DNA from: Hirsutella rhossiliensis
Lineage: Eukaryota; Ascomycota; Sordariomycetes; Hypocreales; Ophiocordycipitaceae
Reading direction: 5' to 3'
DNA: 64,000 nucleotides
NCBI RefSeq assembly: GCF_020360975.1
Contig: NW_025408685.1
Span: 434,001-498,000, forward strand
The translations under genes were made by a program, and so were the position numbers. The notes beneath the pieces are model-generated. The model did no database searches, had not been told where the DNA came from, and saw nothing but the letters and a program-made list of their open reading frames with translations. This document shows positions 53,320 through 63,309 of this stretch, piece after piece. The first letter of the stretch is position 1, and each line of letters starts with the position of its first letter.

Positions 53320-54584
53320 ATTCCTGATCTTCTGGGGATAGAAGTCCCGAAATCGGTCTTGAAATTGATCTTCCTGGCGTATCCTGTATGATCAAGTGGC
53401 TCCTGCGTTAAGTGCTCCAAGAAGGTAACTCTTTTCTTCTTAGGAGTCGAAACCGAAGGATTTATTAACGCAGATTTCCTCCCCACCCCCTCAGGGGTAG
53501 CGACAGGAAGAAATACTGATAGAACGGCTTGAAATTCATCTTCAGATGGCGGCGGCGTTAGCAAGAGTTCCTCGTTGGCTTTTTCTTGGTCTTGTGCCTC
53601 CTCCTCGTCAGATTCTTCTTCAAAGAGGTCTTCTTCCTCAGACTCGGATTCTTCATCAAGGATTTCCTGATTTACTTGCTGATCCTCTGGAATAGAGACT
53701 TTTTCGACTAGCTCGTCGATATTTGCAAGCAGCGGTGGTTGCTCGAGCTTGCCGTCGAAGAAGGTTCTTTCGTCGAATGTAACGTCCCGGGTTGAAATAA
53801 CCTTCCGAAGCAAGGGAACCCATATCCTAAAGATATTCGTAGAACTATAACCAACCAGGTAGCCGATGTGAGTTCTTGGATCGAGCTTTTGTAGCCTTCT
53901 CCTCTTCAACTGTGCGTTGGCAGTCATTGCGTAGGCCCTACAGCCGTACGCCTGAAGAGTTGCATGCTGGTTGTGGTCGGGTTCCTTCTTTTTTGTAAAT
54001 AGCTCCAAAGGGGTCATCCACAGCTGTCGATGCAGATTCTCCTGATCAGAAGGTCTTGATAAGTCCGGTCTGGCTTTTGGATTCCGTGGGGTCCTGTTTT
54101 TCAAATAACAGGCCGCTTCCACGTCTCTTTCCAAAGATCGTGAGGAAGCTTTGCAGCTATCCTCATCTTGCGGGCCCTCTCCATTAGGGCACCTCCTGAT
54201 CTCTCGGCACCTCCATTCTGGGATTGGGTGTTTGGGGACGAGGTTCTGCTGAGATACCCTTCTTTCGAAGCCACTTCTTAGTTGCCTTAGTAAAGAGTTC
54301 TCCGTCTGAACGAATGGTCTTTACACTATAGTCAAATCGAAGCTTCATCCAGCTAACGAAGTCCCTAAGTGCCCCCAGTTGTGTTTGTTTTGATAGGTCC
54401 GGAGAAAGTAGGGAAAATCATGCCTGAATAGGCGTCTGTTATGAACATCACTCGAACGAATCCCTTATAATCAGGGGATAGGTCGGTCCAGTCGATCCAG
54501 ATTTCTTCGCAAGGATGACTTCGATCCTTATTCGGGGTTCGCCTTGAGACCTGTCTATAGGCCCTTCCTTGGGCGCATGGTTCG
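53097..54584 (-). pseudogene. Copia Y integrase
   Basis: From the X2 junction: PCAQGRAYRQVS, EEIWIDWTDLSPDYKGF (first Asp), VMFITDAYSGMIFPT, then degraded frames with NGGAERSGGALMERARKMR (N-G-G-x-E, catalytic Glu). The frame 54134-53097 continues with ACYLKNRTPRNPKARPDLS, LQAYGCRAYAMTANAQLKRR, IGYLVGYSSTNIFRIWVPLL and a strongly acidic linker (DEESESEEEDLFEEESDEEE). Frames shift two or three times between 54134 and 54500. Confidence 0.84.
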
Positions 54585-54855
54585 TGTCACACATAGGATA
54601 TCAGCCTCCAACAGTCTGACCCCCTATTCGCACAGTCCGTTTCCACATTTCCCCACAGAAACTTCTAGGAGGCATCATCAACGCATCAGTGGCTTCCAGA
54701 TGATCTGATCAGATGCTTCCATTCACTACCATTCCCTTCCATTCTCATATTCAGGCAGTCTATAAAGATCTCGCCTCTTTCCCACCTTAGATAGCAGAAT
54801 CAAGAGTCTTCCAGTCCCTGATCTTTATGCCCACTTGCTCATCCTCCGTGCGATA
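54585..54855 (+). repeat. 5' LTR of copia X2
   Basis: 271 bp. One substitution against the other copies (ATGATCTGATC for ATGATCCGATC near 54706, a C-to-T change) and TTAGATAGC where X1 has TTATATAGC. Confidence 0.93.
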
Positions 54856-54870
54856 GTTATGAGCCCGGTC
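54856..54870 (+). promoter_or_regulatory. Half initiator-tRNA primer-binding site of X2
   Basis: GTTATGAGCCCGG directly after the LTR, identical to X1. Confidence 0.8.
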
Positions 54871-54927
54871 TGCCATTGACTGGGTATCTTATTCTCGTTC
54901 ATTCCGCTGCGCAGAATAGCTTCCACA

Positions 54928-55920
54928 ATGAGCTCAGCTCTAGATCTTGATGGCTCTTCCAAGGGCACCGTGCTCAACGGCCCTTGCGACTGGAAACAAT
55001 GGATTTCTATCATCAAGAAATTCGCCACGTCCCACAGTCTTTGGGACTTTCTGGACCCTGCCGTCAAGGAGGGTAAGCCGGTTCTTCAGCAGCCAGTTGA
55101 ACCAACATTCCGACAAATCAACCACGAAGCATCTGATCTCGTGGATCTGACCTCGGAGGAATTTCGCCGTCTCGAATTCCTCCACACCCAATACCGCTCG
55201 AAGCTTCAAGGGTATAGGGATCAAGTGAAGGCACTCGCCAGCCTTCAACAACACATCGTCAAGACCATCGGCAACTACTACAGCACCATTGCCGAGGAAC
55301 ACGACGTTGCAAAGCAACTTGCCTTGCTTCAGGCTCGTGTGGCCCCAACCGACTGGGCACTCGAGAGGAAGTTGTTCAGCGTTATCGTTCCACCCTTCAG
55401 TCGCCAAACAGGACCAAGATCGAAGCTTGGGTCACCCAATGGCAGAAAGTCCTCACTGAGGCAAAGCAATTAGGGCTTCCTGATGTCCAGGACCTTCGCC
55501 CTACCCAAGATTTCCTACAGGCTGTTTCGTCCATCAACGCCCCATTCACAGACTATTGGGTCAACAAAATGGAAGACGAGGCCGTATTCGGCAAGCCTGA
55601 TTGGAAGACCGACTTCCCGGACGGCATTAAGATCAGTGAGATCTTTGAACGAGCTCACCGAATCAAGGCCGCCAACAACAGCAAAGGATCATTCGGAGCT
55701 GCCTTCCAAGGCAAGGGAGAGAAATCGGAGAGGAAGAGGACAAGCCTAAGTGGTCTTCAAGCAAGAACGCTGATGGTGTTCCTATGTGTGTCTGCGGAGA
55801 ATATCACCGCTTCGTAGATTGCTTCTATCTCATCAAATCAGCTCGGCCTGATGGCTGGACTCCTGATCAGAAGGTTGAGAAGAAGATCAAGAAATCCTCG
55901 ACTCCAATCCATGGGCAAAG
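54928..55920 (+). pseudogene. Copia X2 gag
   Basis: Same protein as X1 gag from MSSALDLDGSSKGTVLNG, including the shared frameshift after WALERKLF (about 55375). Private indels differ: AAGGGAGAG for AAGGAGAG near 55715 and one A fewer near 55890 (ATCAAGAAATCC). The Cys/His knuckle CVCGEYHRFVDC is at about 55784-55820. Confidence 0.82.
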
Positions 55921-55923
55921 AAG

Positions 55924-57253
55924 ATGACGGAGAAAGCACAAGACTTCAAGAAGAAGGAAATGGAGAAATCGTCCGACTCCTCCGTTAAAGGCACAGCGTT
56001 TGCCGGTCTTCTACCAGCTCCTGACAACACACCGCCTCCCTCAACACCTCCATCAACCAGTTTCTCGACGGGAAAGGCAGTCTACCCGCTGTATGACTCC
56101 TTTATCCTTGATTCCGGATCAGACACACACATTTGCAACAACCGATCCCGTTTTCTTGACTACACCGCCCTTGCAGAGCCAGAAGAGCTCTTTGCAGGCG
56201 ATAGTCAACTTCAGATCCTTGGCTACGGCACAGTCCGTATGAAGCTTGAAGAAGGAGGACTTTTCAGCTCAACGAAGTTGCCTTCGTGCCAAAATTCCAC
56301 ACCAACATCGCATCCCTCGACCGCTTTCTTGCGAAGGGATACAACTGGAATCCACTATCTGGACGCGTCTCTAAAGACGATCAGATTATATTTCATACGA
56401 AACGCCGCTTTCGTCAACCGGTCATCGAGTTCAACCCGATTAAGGAGGACTCTCACGCCTCCAACTTCACATCTTCATCTGCACCTCGCGCAGTGAAAAC
56501 AGCAGATGCTACGCTTTGGCATAAGCGCCTAGGTCACTTGAACGCTCAAGCCCTAGAGCATCTTGTTGAGAACACGACGGGTTCGAAGATCAAAGGCCCA
56601 GTTACCATCGATTGCACCGCGTGTTCCCTTGGGAAGGGAAAGAAGGTCGTCTCTCGCCGAACCCCTCAAAACCGAGCCCCAGACCATTCTGGAGAATCTA
56701 CGTTGATATCTTCAGTATGAACACCTCATTCAACGGCAAGGAAGCTGTTCTTCTTATCAAAGATGAATTTACAAGCATGATCTTCATCTACCTTCTGAAT
56801 GACGCGACACAAGGGTCCGTTATGACTGCTTTGAGAAACCACGAGGCAATGGTTCAACGCCAATGGAATCTCAACATTTGCATTATCCACCGTGATAACG
56901 ATCGTTCTCTTCAGAGTGCGTATGAGAGCTGGATCGAGGAAAGGGGATTCAAGATGAACCTTCTGCCCCTTACACTCCGCTCAAAACGGTTCTGCAGAGC
57001 GATCTGGGGGGGTAATATCTGCCCAGGCCAGAACAATGGGAATTGATGCCAATTTACCATCTGATCTTTGGCCAGAGACTTGGAAAGCTGCAGTGTTTTT
57101 GCACAACAGATCGCCCATGCAGAACCACAGCTTCCGAACGCCTTTCAGCTGCTTCATCAGTGGCTGCGAGACAACAACAGAGACATAGGCTACCAGCAAG
57201 ACCAGCCTGACATCACGTTTCTCAAGGCATACGGCTGCAGAGCCTATCCTTGA
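55924..57253 (+). pseudogene. Copia X2 protease and integrase
   Basis: Protease DSFILDSGSDTHICNNRSRF is intact in a 190-residue frame, then one T fewer near 56263 shifts the flap region. GAG-pre-integrase TLWHKRLGHLNAQALEHL and integrase RIYVDIFSMNTSFNGKEAVL, ICIIHRDNDRSLQSAYESWI follow, with the same shared frameshift near 56685 as X1. Private changes near 56990-57010 and 57145 lie in G and C runs. Confidence 0.82.
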
Positions 57254-58553
57254 CACCCCAGGCCCTTCAGAACAGACAGAAGAAGGACCTAAAGACCGAC
57301 CCTCACACAGAAATCGGTTATCTCGTTGGATATGATTCCACGAACATTTTCAGGATCTGGATTCCGTCCACATCAGAAGTCCGAAGGGTCCGAGATGTGA
57401 CCTTCAATGAAAGCATCTTCTATGACGGAAATGATCAGCCACCAGAACCTATCCCACAGCGCGTGGAAGTACAGCTTCCAGCCCACATCGAGGACGAGTC
57501 GGATTACGAGGAAATCCCCACTCAAATCGATGAACCTGAACCTGACCCCGTTGAGCAATCTCCTCAACCTCAGACCAAGGAGACGCCACCACGATTGTGG
57601 TACAACCCGAACCATCTGATCATGAGGACTCGGATGATCAGGATGAGTTTCATGACATTCAGCACCCATATCCGACACCGGACCCCGGTCCGAGTGACTC
57701 TCAGCCACGGCGCTCAGCCCGCACTCCAAAGCCTCGCAAGCTCAGTGCTTTTCGACCAACACTAAGGGTCAATTCCACAGCTCTTTCTTTCTCGGCAGAG
57801 AAAAAACTTCACAGACGACACCTTCCTCCCGAACCTACGACGTATAAGGAACTTCGCACCCACAGATTTGGTCCTCAGTTCAGAGAAGGAGCCCACGCCG
57901 AGTGGAAAGCACTCCAACAGAGAGGAACCTTCAGAGCGGTCCCCAGAGACCAGGTCACGGGCAAGCTTTTGCCACTTACCTGGGTCTTTAAGTATAAGTT
58001 CGACAAGCATGGCTTTCTTACAAAGTTCAAAGCCCGTCTTTGTGTTCGAGGAGATCTTCAACAGCTAGGTGACAAGGACACCTATGCAGCAACCCTTGCA
58101 GGACGTTCTTTCCGGATTCTCATGGCCATCACCGCCAAATTCGACCTTGAGACCCGACAGCTCGACGCAGTTAATGCCTTCACAAACGCCCTCTTAGAAG
58201 ACGAGGAGGAGGTCTATGTAGCCTTCCCAGACGGATACTACAGACAGGGATGGGCTCTTCGCCTCATGCGAGCCCTCTATGGCCTCCGACGGTCCCCTCT
58301 TCTTTGGCAGAAGGAACTCACTGCTGCATTCAGAGAGCTTGGTCTTACACAGTGTCCCGACGAACCCTGCATCTTCCAGAACGACTGGCTCACTGTTTTC
58401 TTCTTCGTTGACGATATTGTTTTCCTCTATCGCAAGGAAAACGAGGACGCAGCTGATGAGATGGTTGCAGCCCTCAAGAGGAAGTACGCGATGACAGACC
58501 AAGGGAATTACAATGGTTCCTTGGTATCAGACTCTACGTTGCTAGGGATCTAG
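57250..58553 (+). pseudogene. Copia X2 reverse transcriptase, C-terminal deletion
   Basis: The frame 57597-58553 is open for 318 residues: RRSARTPKPRKLSAF, PEPTTYKELRTHRFGPQF, LETRQLDAVNAFTNALLED (first Asp), RALYGLRRSPLLWQKEL and FFFVDDIVFLYRKEN (VDD). After YNGSLVSD the sequence jumps to STLLGI and stop, the last residues of the X1 RNase H. The connection and RNase H domains are therefore deleted in frame. A copy like this would need RNase H in trans. Confidence 0.88.
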
Positions 58554-58604
58554 TTTCTTTCTTCAGTTTGCACTGCCCACTAGCCAGCACAACCTGGGGG
58601 GGTA

Positions 58605-58875
58605 TGTCACACATAGGATATCAGCCTCCAACAGTCTGACCCCTATTCGCACAGTCCGTTTCCACATTTCTTCCACAGAAACTTCTAGGAGGCATCATCA
58701 ACGCATCAGTGGCTTCCAGATGATCCGATCAGATGCTTCCATTCACTACCATTCCCTTCCATTCTCATATTCAGGCAGTCTATAAAGATCTCGCCTCTTT
58801 CCCACCTTAGATAGCAGAATCAAGAGTCTTCCAGTCCCTGATCTTTATGCCCACTTGCTCATCCTCCGTGCGATA
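58605..58875 (+). repeat. 3' LTR of copia X2
   Basis: 271 bp, with TTTCTTCCACAG where other copies have TTTCCCCACAG. Ends GATA, then the GTTCG duplication. Confidence 0.93.
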
Positions 58876-59096
58876 GTTCGCACTCAACGGTCCTTGGGCC
58901 CTTAATGCGAATACCCTTTCGTTGGCCAAGCATTTCGAGTGCTTGAGGGCCAGGGTGACCGAGGCGAGCGTGCCAAAGGTCCGAATCAGCTGTTGCGACA
59001 GGCCTAGGGTCTCGAGAGGTCCTTCTTCGTGCCTTTGTAGCTTTAAAAGCTGCCTCATCGAGGTCGTCTTGCATTGCAGGTTGGAAATCTAGCACA
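58876..59096 (-). pseudogene. Copia Y pre-integrase zinc region
   Basis: Minus-strand frame MLDFQPAMQDDLDEAAFK, SDLWHARLGHPGPQALEML (H-x-H of the zinc motif) and IKGPRTVEC (first Cys of CxxC). X2 is inserted within the CxxC, and the second Cys is the PCAQG at 54584. Encodes the start of integrase. Confidence 0.87.
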
Positions 59097-59802
59097 AACT
59101 GACGGTGCTTTCGGAATAAGACGCAAATTGGTTTCCTCCCTTCCTTATAGGCCAGCTGGGTTGGATTTGTAAAGGTATCCCAGTAGATCCCTTCTTCCTG
59201 AAGAGACTGAAAAGAAACAAGGTTGGCTGAGAATCTCGGGCAATAGGCAACCCGTTTTAACCGTAGCTGCCGGAGGTTCCGTCTGGAGCTGTAACCGTAA
59301 CATTGACTCTTCCGTAACCCTCTATCCGGACTTCTGTGTCTCCTGTGACTAGATATTCGTTCCTGGCCTTTCTAAAGGAGCGGAAGCGGAAAGGTTATTG
59401 CAGACGTGTAAGGAGGCCGCCGAGTCTAGGAGGGTCGAGTGACGGAGTGGGTAGTCTATAGAGGTCGGTTTCTGATCGGCTGAATAGACGAAGGCGGGAT
59501 TTGCTGTGCCAACAATCTTTCCAACTGGCTTTAGTTGCTAAGCCAAACCTTTGTTGATCTCATTGACTCTCCTCTGCAGCTCGGGGTCACTTTTTAGAGC
59601 CTTTTCTGCTTTCTCTCGTAGCTTGCTGTTTTCCCTGTAGTAGGAAGGTCTGTTTTTCTCGAACAGCTGCCAGCACTCTGAAAGCTCGTGCCTATTTTCG
59701 CAAGCAGGGCAGCGTTTTCGAGACGAAGATGAAGGATTTGTATCCTCCTTTCGCTTTCTCTTCTTTTTCGGCTGTGCTTCTGGCTCCGAATCGTCTATTG
59801 GG
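59097..59802 (-). pseudogene. Copia Y zinc knuckle and protease
   Basis: Minus-strand frames give CPACENRHELSECW (about 59700, CCHC-type knuckle), KLREKAEKALKSDPELQRRV, and the protease HSTLLDSAASLHVCNNL (about 59415-59465) with D-S-A at the active site, where X has D-S-G. Further down are segments toward integrase in several frames. The Ala variant of D-S/T-G is found in copia-type proteases (inference for function). Confidence 0.7.
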
Positions 59803-60666
59803 TCATCTGTAAGAAAAGCCCCGCCTCGCTTGATTCCTCTTTGCGGTTGTTGTTCCGCAATTTCCCTGATTTTTCTTGCAACAATTTGGAACGTCCAACG
59901 GGAAGGTGAGGCTGCGGGTGCTGGTGCCGCTACTCCTGGTGCGGGGCCGCTGCTGCTTCCACGGGTGCTGCTGCCACATATGCAGGTCGATCAAATGCTT
60001 GTTGCATCTTTCTAGCCGCATCCTCGTCAAGGCGCCTGCTCTCTTCAAGGAAGATTGTTGCATAGCCATCACTAAGGGCTTAATGATTGTTGCAATATCT
60101 CGCAGCCACTGGCCAGTAAGCACTTCCATTAGGAAGTACTGTATAGCTTCCTGTATGATCTCTTCCCATTTGACAAGCCACTCAGGGATGTTGTTGCTCT
60201 TTGAGTAGCTTCGAAGATGACTCGAGTAAAGCTTCCTGATTCGCTCAGTCATAAATCCTTTGGTAGGGGCGGTTGAAGATTCCAGTGTTGTCATCCATTG
60301 ACGAAGTGTATCTTCCTCACGCAACGAAATCATCTTTGCTGTGCCGATTGACTCCGTAATTGCCGTTCTAGCTTCCTTAATTAGCTTCTTCTCATATAGG
60401 TATTCCTTACGCATATTTTCATAATGTGAAGTGGCTGCCGAGAAAGCTTTCTGCTGAGCCGAAGTGAGGCCTGCATAGGTTATAACACCGGCAGCAAACT
60501 CGGAAAACGTAGGCCGAACGGGGGATTGTAACGGGACTGTTCCTTCCTCAAATACTAGTCCATGGATGGTCTCGTCAACCCTCGCACGAAGCTCCTTATT
60601 CCACTTATCCCAGTCCTGAGGTTCTGAGAGAATCGTGCGGCGGGTGGAATTGGTGTTCTTCGACAT
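59803..60666 (-). pseudogene. Copia Y gag
   Basis: Starts MSKNTNSTRRTILSEPQDW; an upstream in-frame ATG (60771) lies in the leader. The gag core has DWDKWNKELRARVDETIHG, SAQQKAFSAATSHYENMRK, TLRQWMTTLESSTAPTKGFM and WLVKWEEIIQEAIQYFLMEV. The last 80 residues (from about 60040) are in a wrong frame, and the proper frame shifts to lead into the knuckle near 59700. Otherwise open for about 200 residues. Confidence 0.83.
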
Positions 60667-60800
60667 TGCGATTTGAAGGGTAAAGGGATAAAGGTATGAG
60701 TGATCAGATGGATTTGATCTTCGATAAATGGGAGTGCCTGCTGGCACTGTTGAAGGCGCAATATTGTGCACACGGAAGTTCCAGAAACTCTGTTTCTCCC

Positions 60801-60811
60801 GGGCTCATAAC
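60801..60811 (-). promoter_or_regulatory. Half initiator-tRNA primer-binding site of Y
   Basis: On the minus strand GTTATGAGCCC follows the LTR end GTGAGA without a gap. Same primer class as X1 and X2, supporting GAGA as the true end of the LTR. Confidence 0.8.
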
Positions 60812-61094
60812 TCTCACGAAGAAAGTCAGCAGAAAGGTCATATTGTATTCCGTGTCTCTGTCCTCCTCCTTTCTGCCTAAACCCAAGCCCCTATTTATAT
60901 CCCTCTTTCGTAGTAAAGGTAATGTGTTCAGGAGGCTGGGGACCTGGGGTTCCCAGCCTCTCGACTGGAGATGTTCCAGTCTTTTAAGAGGAGCTTTCCA
61001 GCCTCCTCGTTCAGACCTGGTTATCAGCTCCCTTGCTGCCCTAGCTACCCATGGGTGACCTGGTTGACTCGACCATGGGCCGTTCTTCGCGACA
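60812..61094 (-). repeat. 5' LTR of copia Y
   Basis: 283 bp, TGTCGCG...GTGAGA on the minus strand. Contains the TATA-like GATATAAATAGGGG (about 60888-60902). Confidence 0.92.
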
Positions 61095-61123
61095 CAACTA
61101 CCCAGGCTTTGATCTTGTCGGTA

Positions 61124-61169
61124 CCATGCCCCACCCCCCTTTCGGTAACACCCACCTTTCGGTAGCGCA
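61124..61169 (+). repeat. Left terminal inverted repeat of pogo III
   Basis: 46 bp, inverted copy of 63262-63307, with CTTTCGGTA repeated about 17 bases apart. Confidence 0.92.
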
Positions 61170-61418
61170 ATTGAAAAATTCTCCACCAAAAGTCTACCAT
61201 TTGAACTACATGAAATATGATCAGAACTTAACATTATAAACACAAAAATATATCATTCCGTAGAAAATGGACGCTCTTATATGTACCGGCGCTTTTTACC
61301 ATTCGCCCGGATCTGGTGGTGACTGGAAGGGCTTCAGGTGCCACCTTGACTTCAATCACTGAAGCTGTCTCCACCTCTGAGACCGCCTCCTCCTCTGTGT
61401 CAGAATTCAGCACAACGG

Positions 61419-63022
61419 CTATCTCTTGGCTTTTATTTTGGGAATGGCTTCCTCAGCCACCAAAGCTTCACTGAGAGTCATGAACCGTCTGTTCGGGTTC
61501 GGAATTGCTCTCCTCTTCTTGCCTCTCTGCAGCCGGGCCACTTCTTCCTCTAGCTTCGCGATTCTGTTGCTGTGCTCGGCAAGCGTCTGTTCTTGGGCTT
61601 CAAAGCCTCTAGCTATCACGGCGTATCGTCTCCGGGTGCCAGGAGTCTTGTTCTTTCCGAAATCGCGAATCTGGCGGCTGTTTCTTGGCGTATCATCAGA
61701 ACCCAAAAATGGCGCGGACTTTGGAGACGTCTCTACAATGTCCGCGTGAATTTCTGGATGCCGCAATGCCTTGGATCGTGAGATCGGCCAATTCCCAGTG
61801 ACCCTCCAGCCGGACAATATATTCTTTGCCGTCATTCCAACCTCGCGCGCTTTAGCATATGCCCGTATAAAATTGACCTTATGAACAGGCGCAGAATCGG
61901 TCAAACAGGTCAATTTCTGAAGTTCTTTCCGGTAAGCTGCCTTGGAGGCATTGAATACACCGTTATCTAACGGCTGGAGGCCATGAGAGCAGTGGGCAGG
62001 AAGGTAACAGCAATAAACGTTGTTCAAAAGCATGTGGCCATCCATGCATCCTGGTCTCGGTTAACAGTAATTCCTACAGAGGTGGATAAAGAAACGCACC
62101 GTTGCATGACTTCCATGTCCATCTAATATGATCAGTCTAGCATCTGAGGCATCGGCTGGTCGCGTCTGGGGCAAATAGACCCTCTCAAGCCACTCAATAG
62201 CGATATGGTTGTCCGTCCATCCGTTGGGCGACGTTATGTAATGCCAGTCGGCTATTTTGCCGAATTCCGTCAAGAACCACTGTTTCTGAAGCTCTTTGCC
62301 CTTAAAGATAATGCCAGGGTAAGGACACGGCCGTCCGCGGTGATAGCTTCAATAAATGAGGTCCAGTTGCGGGACTGTGGCCCTTTCAGAAGGGCCTTCC
62401 GTTTTGGGTCTGCACTCCCAACCACAAGACTATCCAAACCTGGCAAAAGAGTCTGGTTAGTAAAAGTAATGAAAGACAAGCCAAATACTCACCAAAGCCA
62501 GACATAATACCGCCTTCGTCAACATTCACGGTATTTTCTGGTTTAATCCATCCATACTCCTTTTCCTGATATCGAAGAACCAGTGAACCGCCCGAGGCGT
62601 AAAAGCATTAAATCGGTTAGCTTCCTGACGTCTCCACGCTTGTTCTTGATGTCCGGATGGCGATTGATGAATTTAGAGACCCAGTTGCGCCCCACTGTCC
62701 GCTCGTTGTTCAGTTGCTTTATAAGAGCCTCCACACATGCGCGGATCTGACTGTGGGAGGGAGCATAGCCGAGAGACTCTTGGCGGAGGATCCAAGAAAC
62801 CAAGCGAGCTTCCTGAGACTTACTCAAGAGTTGACGAGGCTGGATCTGATCAGCCAGGGCTACCTGGCCTTTGAGTCTGTCGGAAATAGACTGCTGAGGT
62901 ATGTCATACTTTTGGGCGGCGCGGTACTGCGACAAGCCGTTTTTTGTGACATCAATTATCGCATTAGCCATAATATCCTCCGTATAAATACTCCGAGGCC
63001 GCTTTAAGGTCATTTTGGTCAT
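61419..63022 (-). pseudogene. Pogo III DDE transposase with 53-nt intron
   Basis: N-terminus MTKMTLKRPRSIYTEDIM with a psq HTH (GLSQYRAAQKYDIPQQSISD) and CENP-B-type HTH (EARLVSWILRQESLGYAPSH, VGRNWVSKFINRHPDIK). After a frameshift near 62600, VNVDEGGIMSGFG carries the first Asp. A 53-nt intron (62492 to 62440, GTGAGT, ACTAAC branch, CCAG) joins GFG to LDSLVVGSADPKRKALLK. More shifts follow: RLIILDGHGSHATVRFFIH (second Asp), AHCSHGLQPLDNGVFNASK (third Asp). The C-terminus is coiled-coil (EQTLAEHSNRIAKLEEEVAR). About three frameshifts inactivate it. Confidence 0.88.
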
Positions 63023-63261
63023 GTGGTGGAGGAATAACGAGAAGAATCATCGTCAGGAGGCGGAAGGAGATTAGGGGGTTGGATGGTAATTTCGCGTGCA
63101 AGGTACGCACAGGCCGCAGACCCTGTACAAACATTCAACCATCGAAAAGTAGAATTCAATCAATCCACTATCTACTCCAAGTGACGGCTTGTGAATATCT
63201 TCAAAGCTGGCTGGAATCCGTGTAAGTGAAATTGATGGTTTTTGGTGGGGATATTTTCTAA

Positions 63262-63307
63262 TGCGCTACCGAAAGGTGGGTGTTACCGAAAGGGGGGTGG
63301 GGCATGG
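63262..63307 (-). repeat. Right terminal inverted repeat of pogo III
   Basis: 46 bp, inverted copy of 61124-61169. Confidence 0.92.
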
Positions 63308-63309
63308 TA

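Larger units (their letters stand above)
54585..58875 (+). mobile_element. Ty1/copia element X2, deleted for RNase H
   Basis: 4291 bp, LTRs 54585-54855 and 58605-58875, flanked by GTTCG (54580-54584 and 58876-58880). Almost identical to X1 but lacks about 874 bp covering the end of RT and all of RNase H. It is inserted in the integrase zinc region of Y. The same TG...TA LTR ends as X1 are fixed independently by this TSD. Confidence 0.96.
34074..61094 (-). mobile_element. Ty1/copia element Y carrying three nested insertions
   Basis: LTRs at 34074-34358 and 60812-61094 and a 5-bp duplication CAACT (34069-34073 and 61095-61099). With X1, Z (with W) and X2 removed, gag, protease, integrase, RT and RNase H follow in copia order, and codons run through each junction (ESDNTQTIRL at X1, AADRVILYLYA at Z, VECEPCAQG at X2). 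The element is about 5.7 kb without inserts. It uses a half-tRNA primer site. Several single-base frameshifts remain. Confidence 0.95.
61124..63307 (-). mobile_element. Pogo-type DNA transposon (pogo III)
   Basis: 2184 bp bounded by TA (61122-61123 and 63308-63309) and 46-bp inverted repeats (61124-61169 and 63262-63307) that match exactly by eye. The TIR begins CCATGCCCCACCCCCCTTTC and contains CTTTCGGTA twice. Inserted in the integrase of copia V, whose frame resumes across it. The transposase is frameshifted. Confidence 0.93.
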
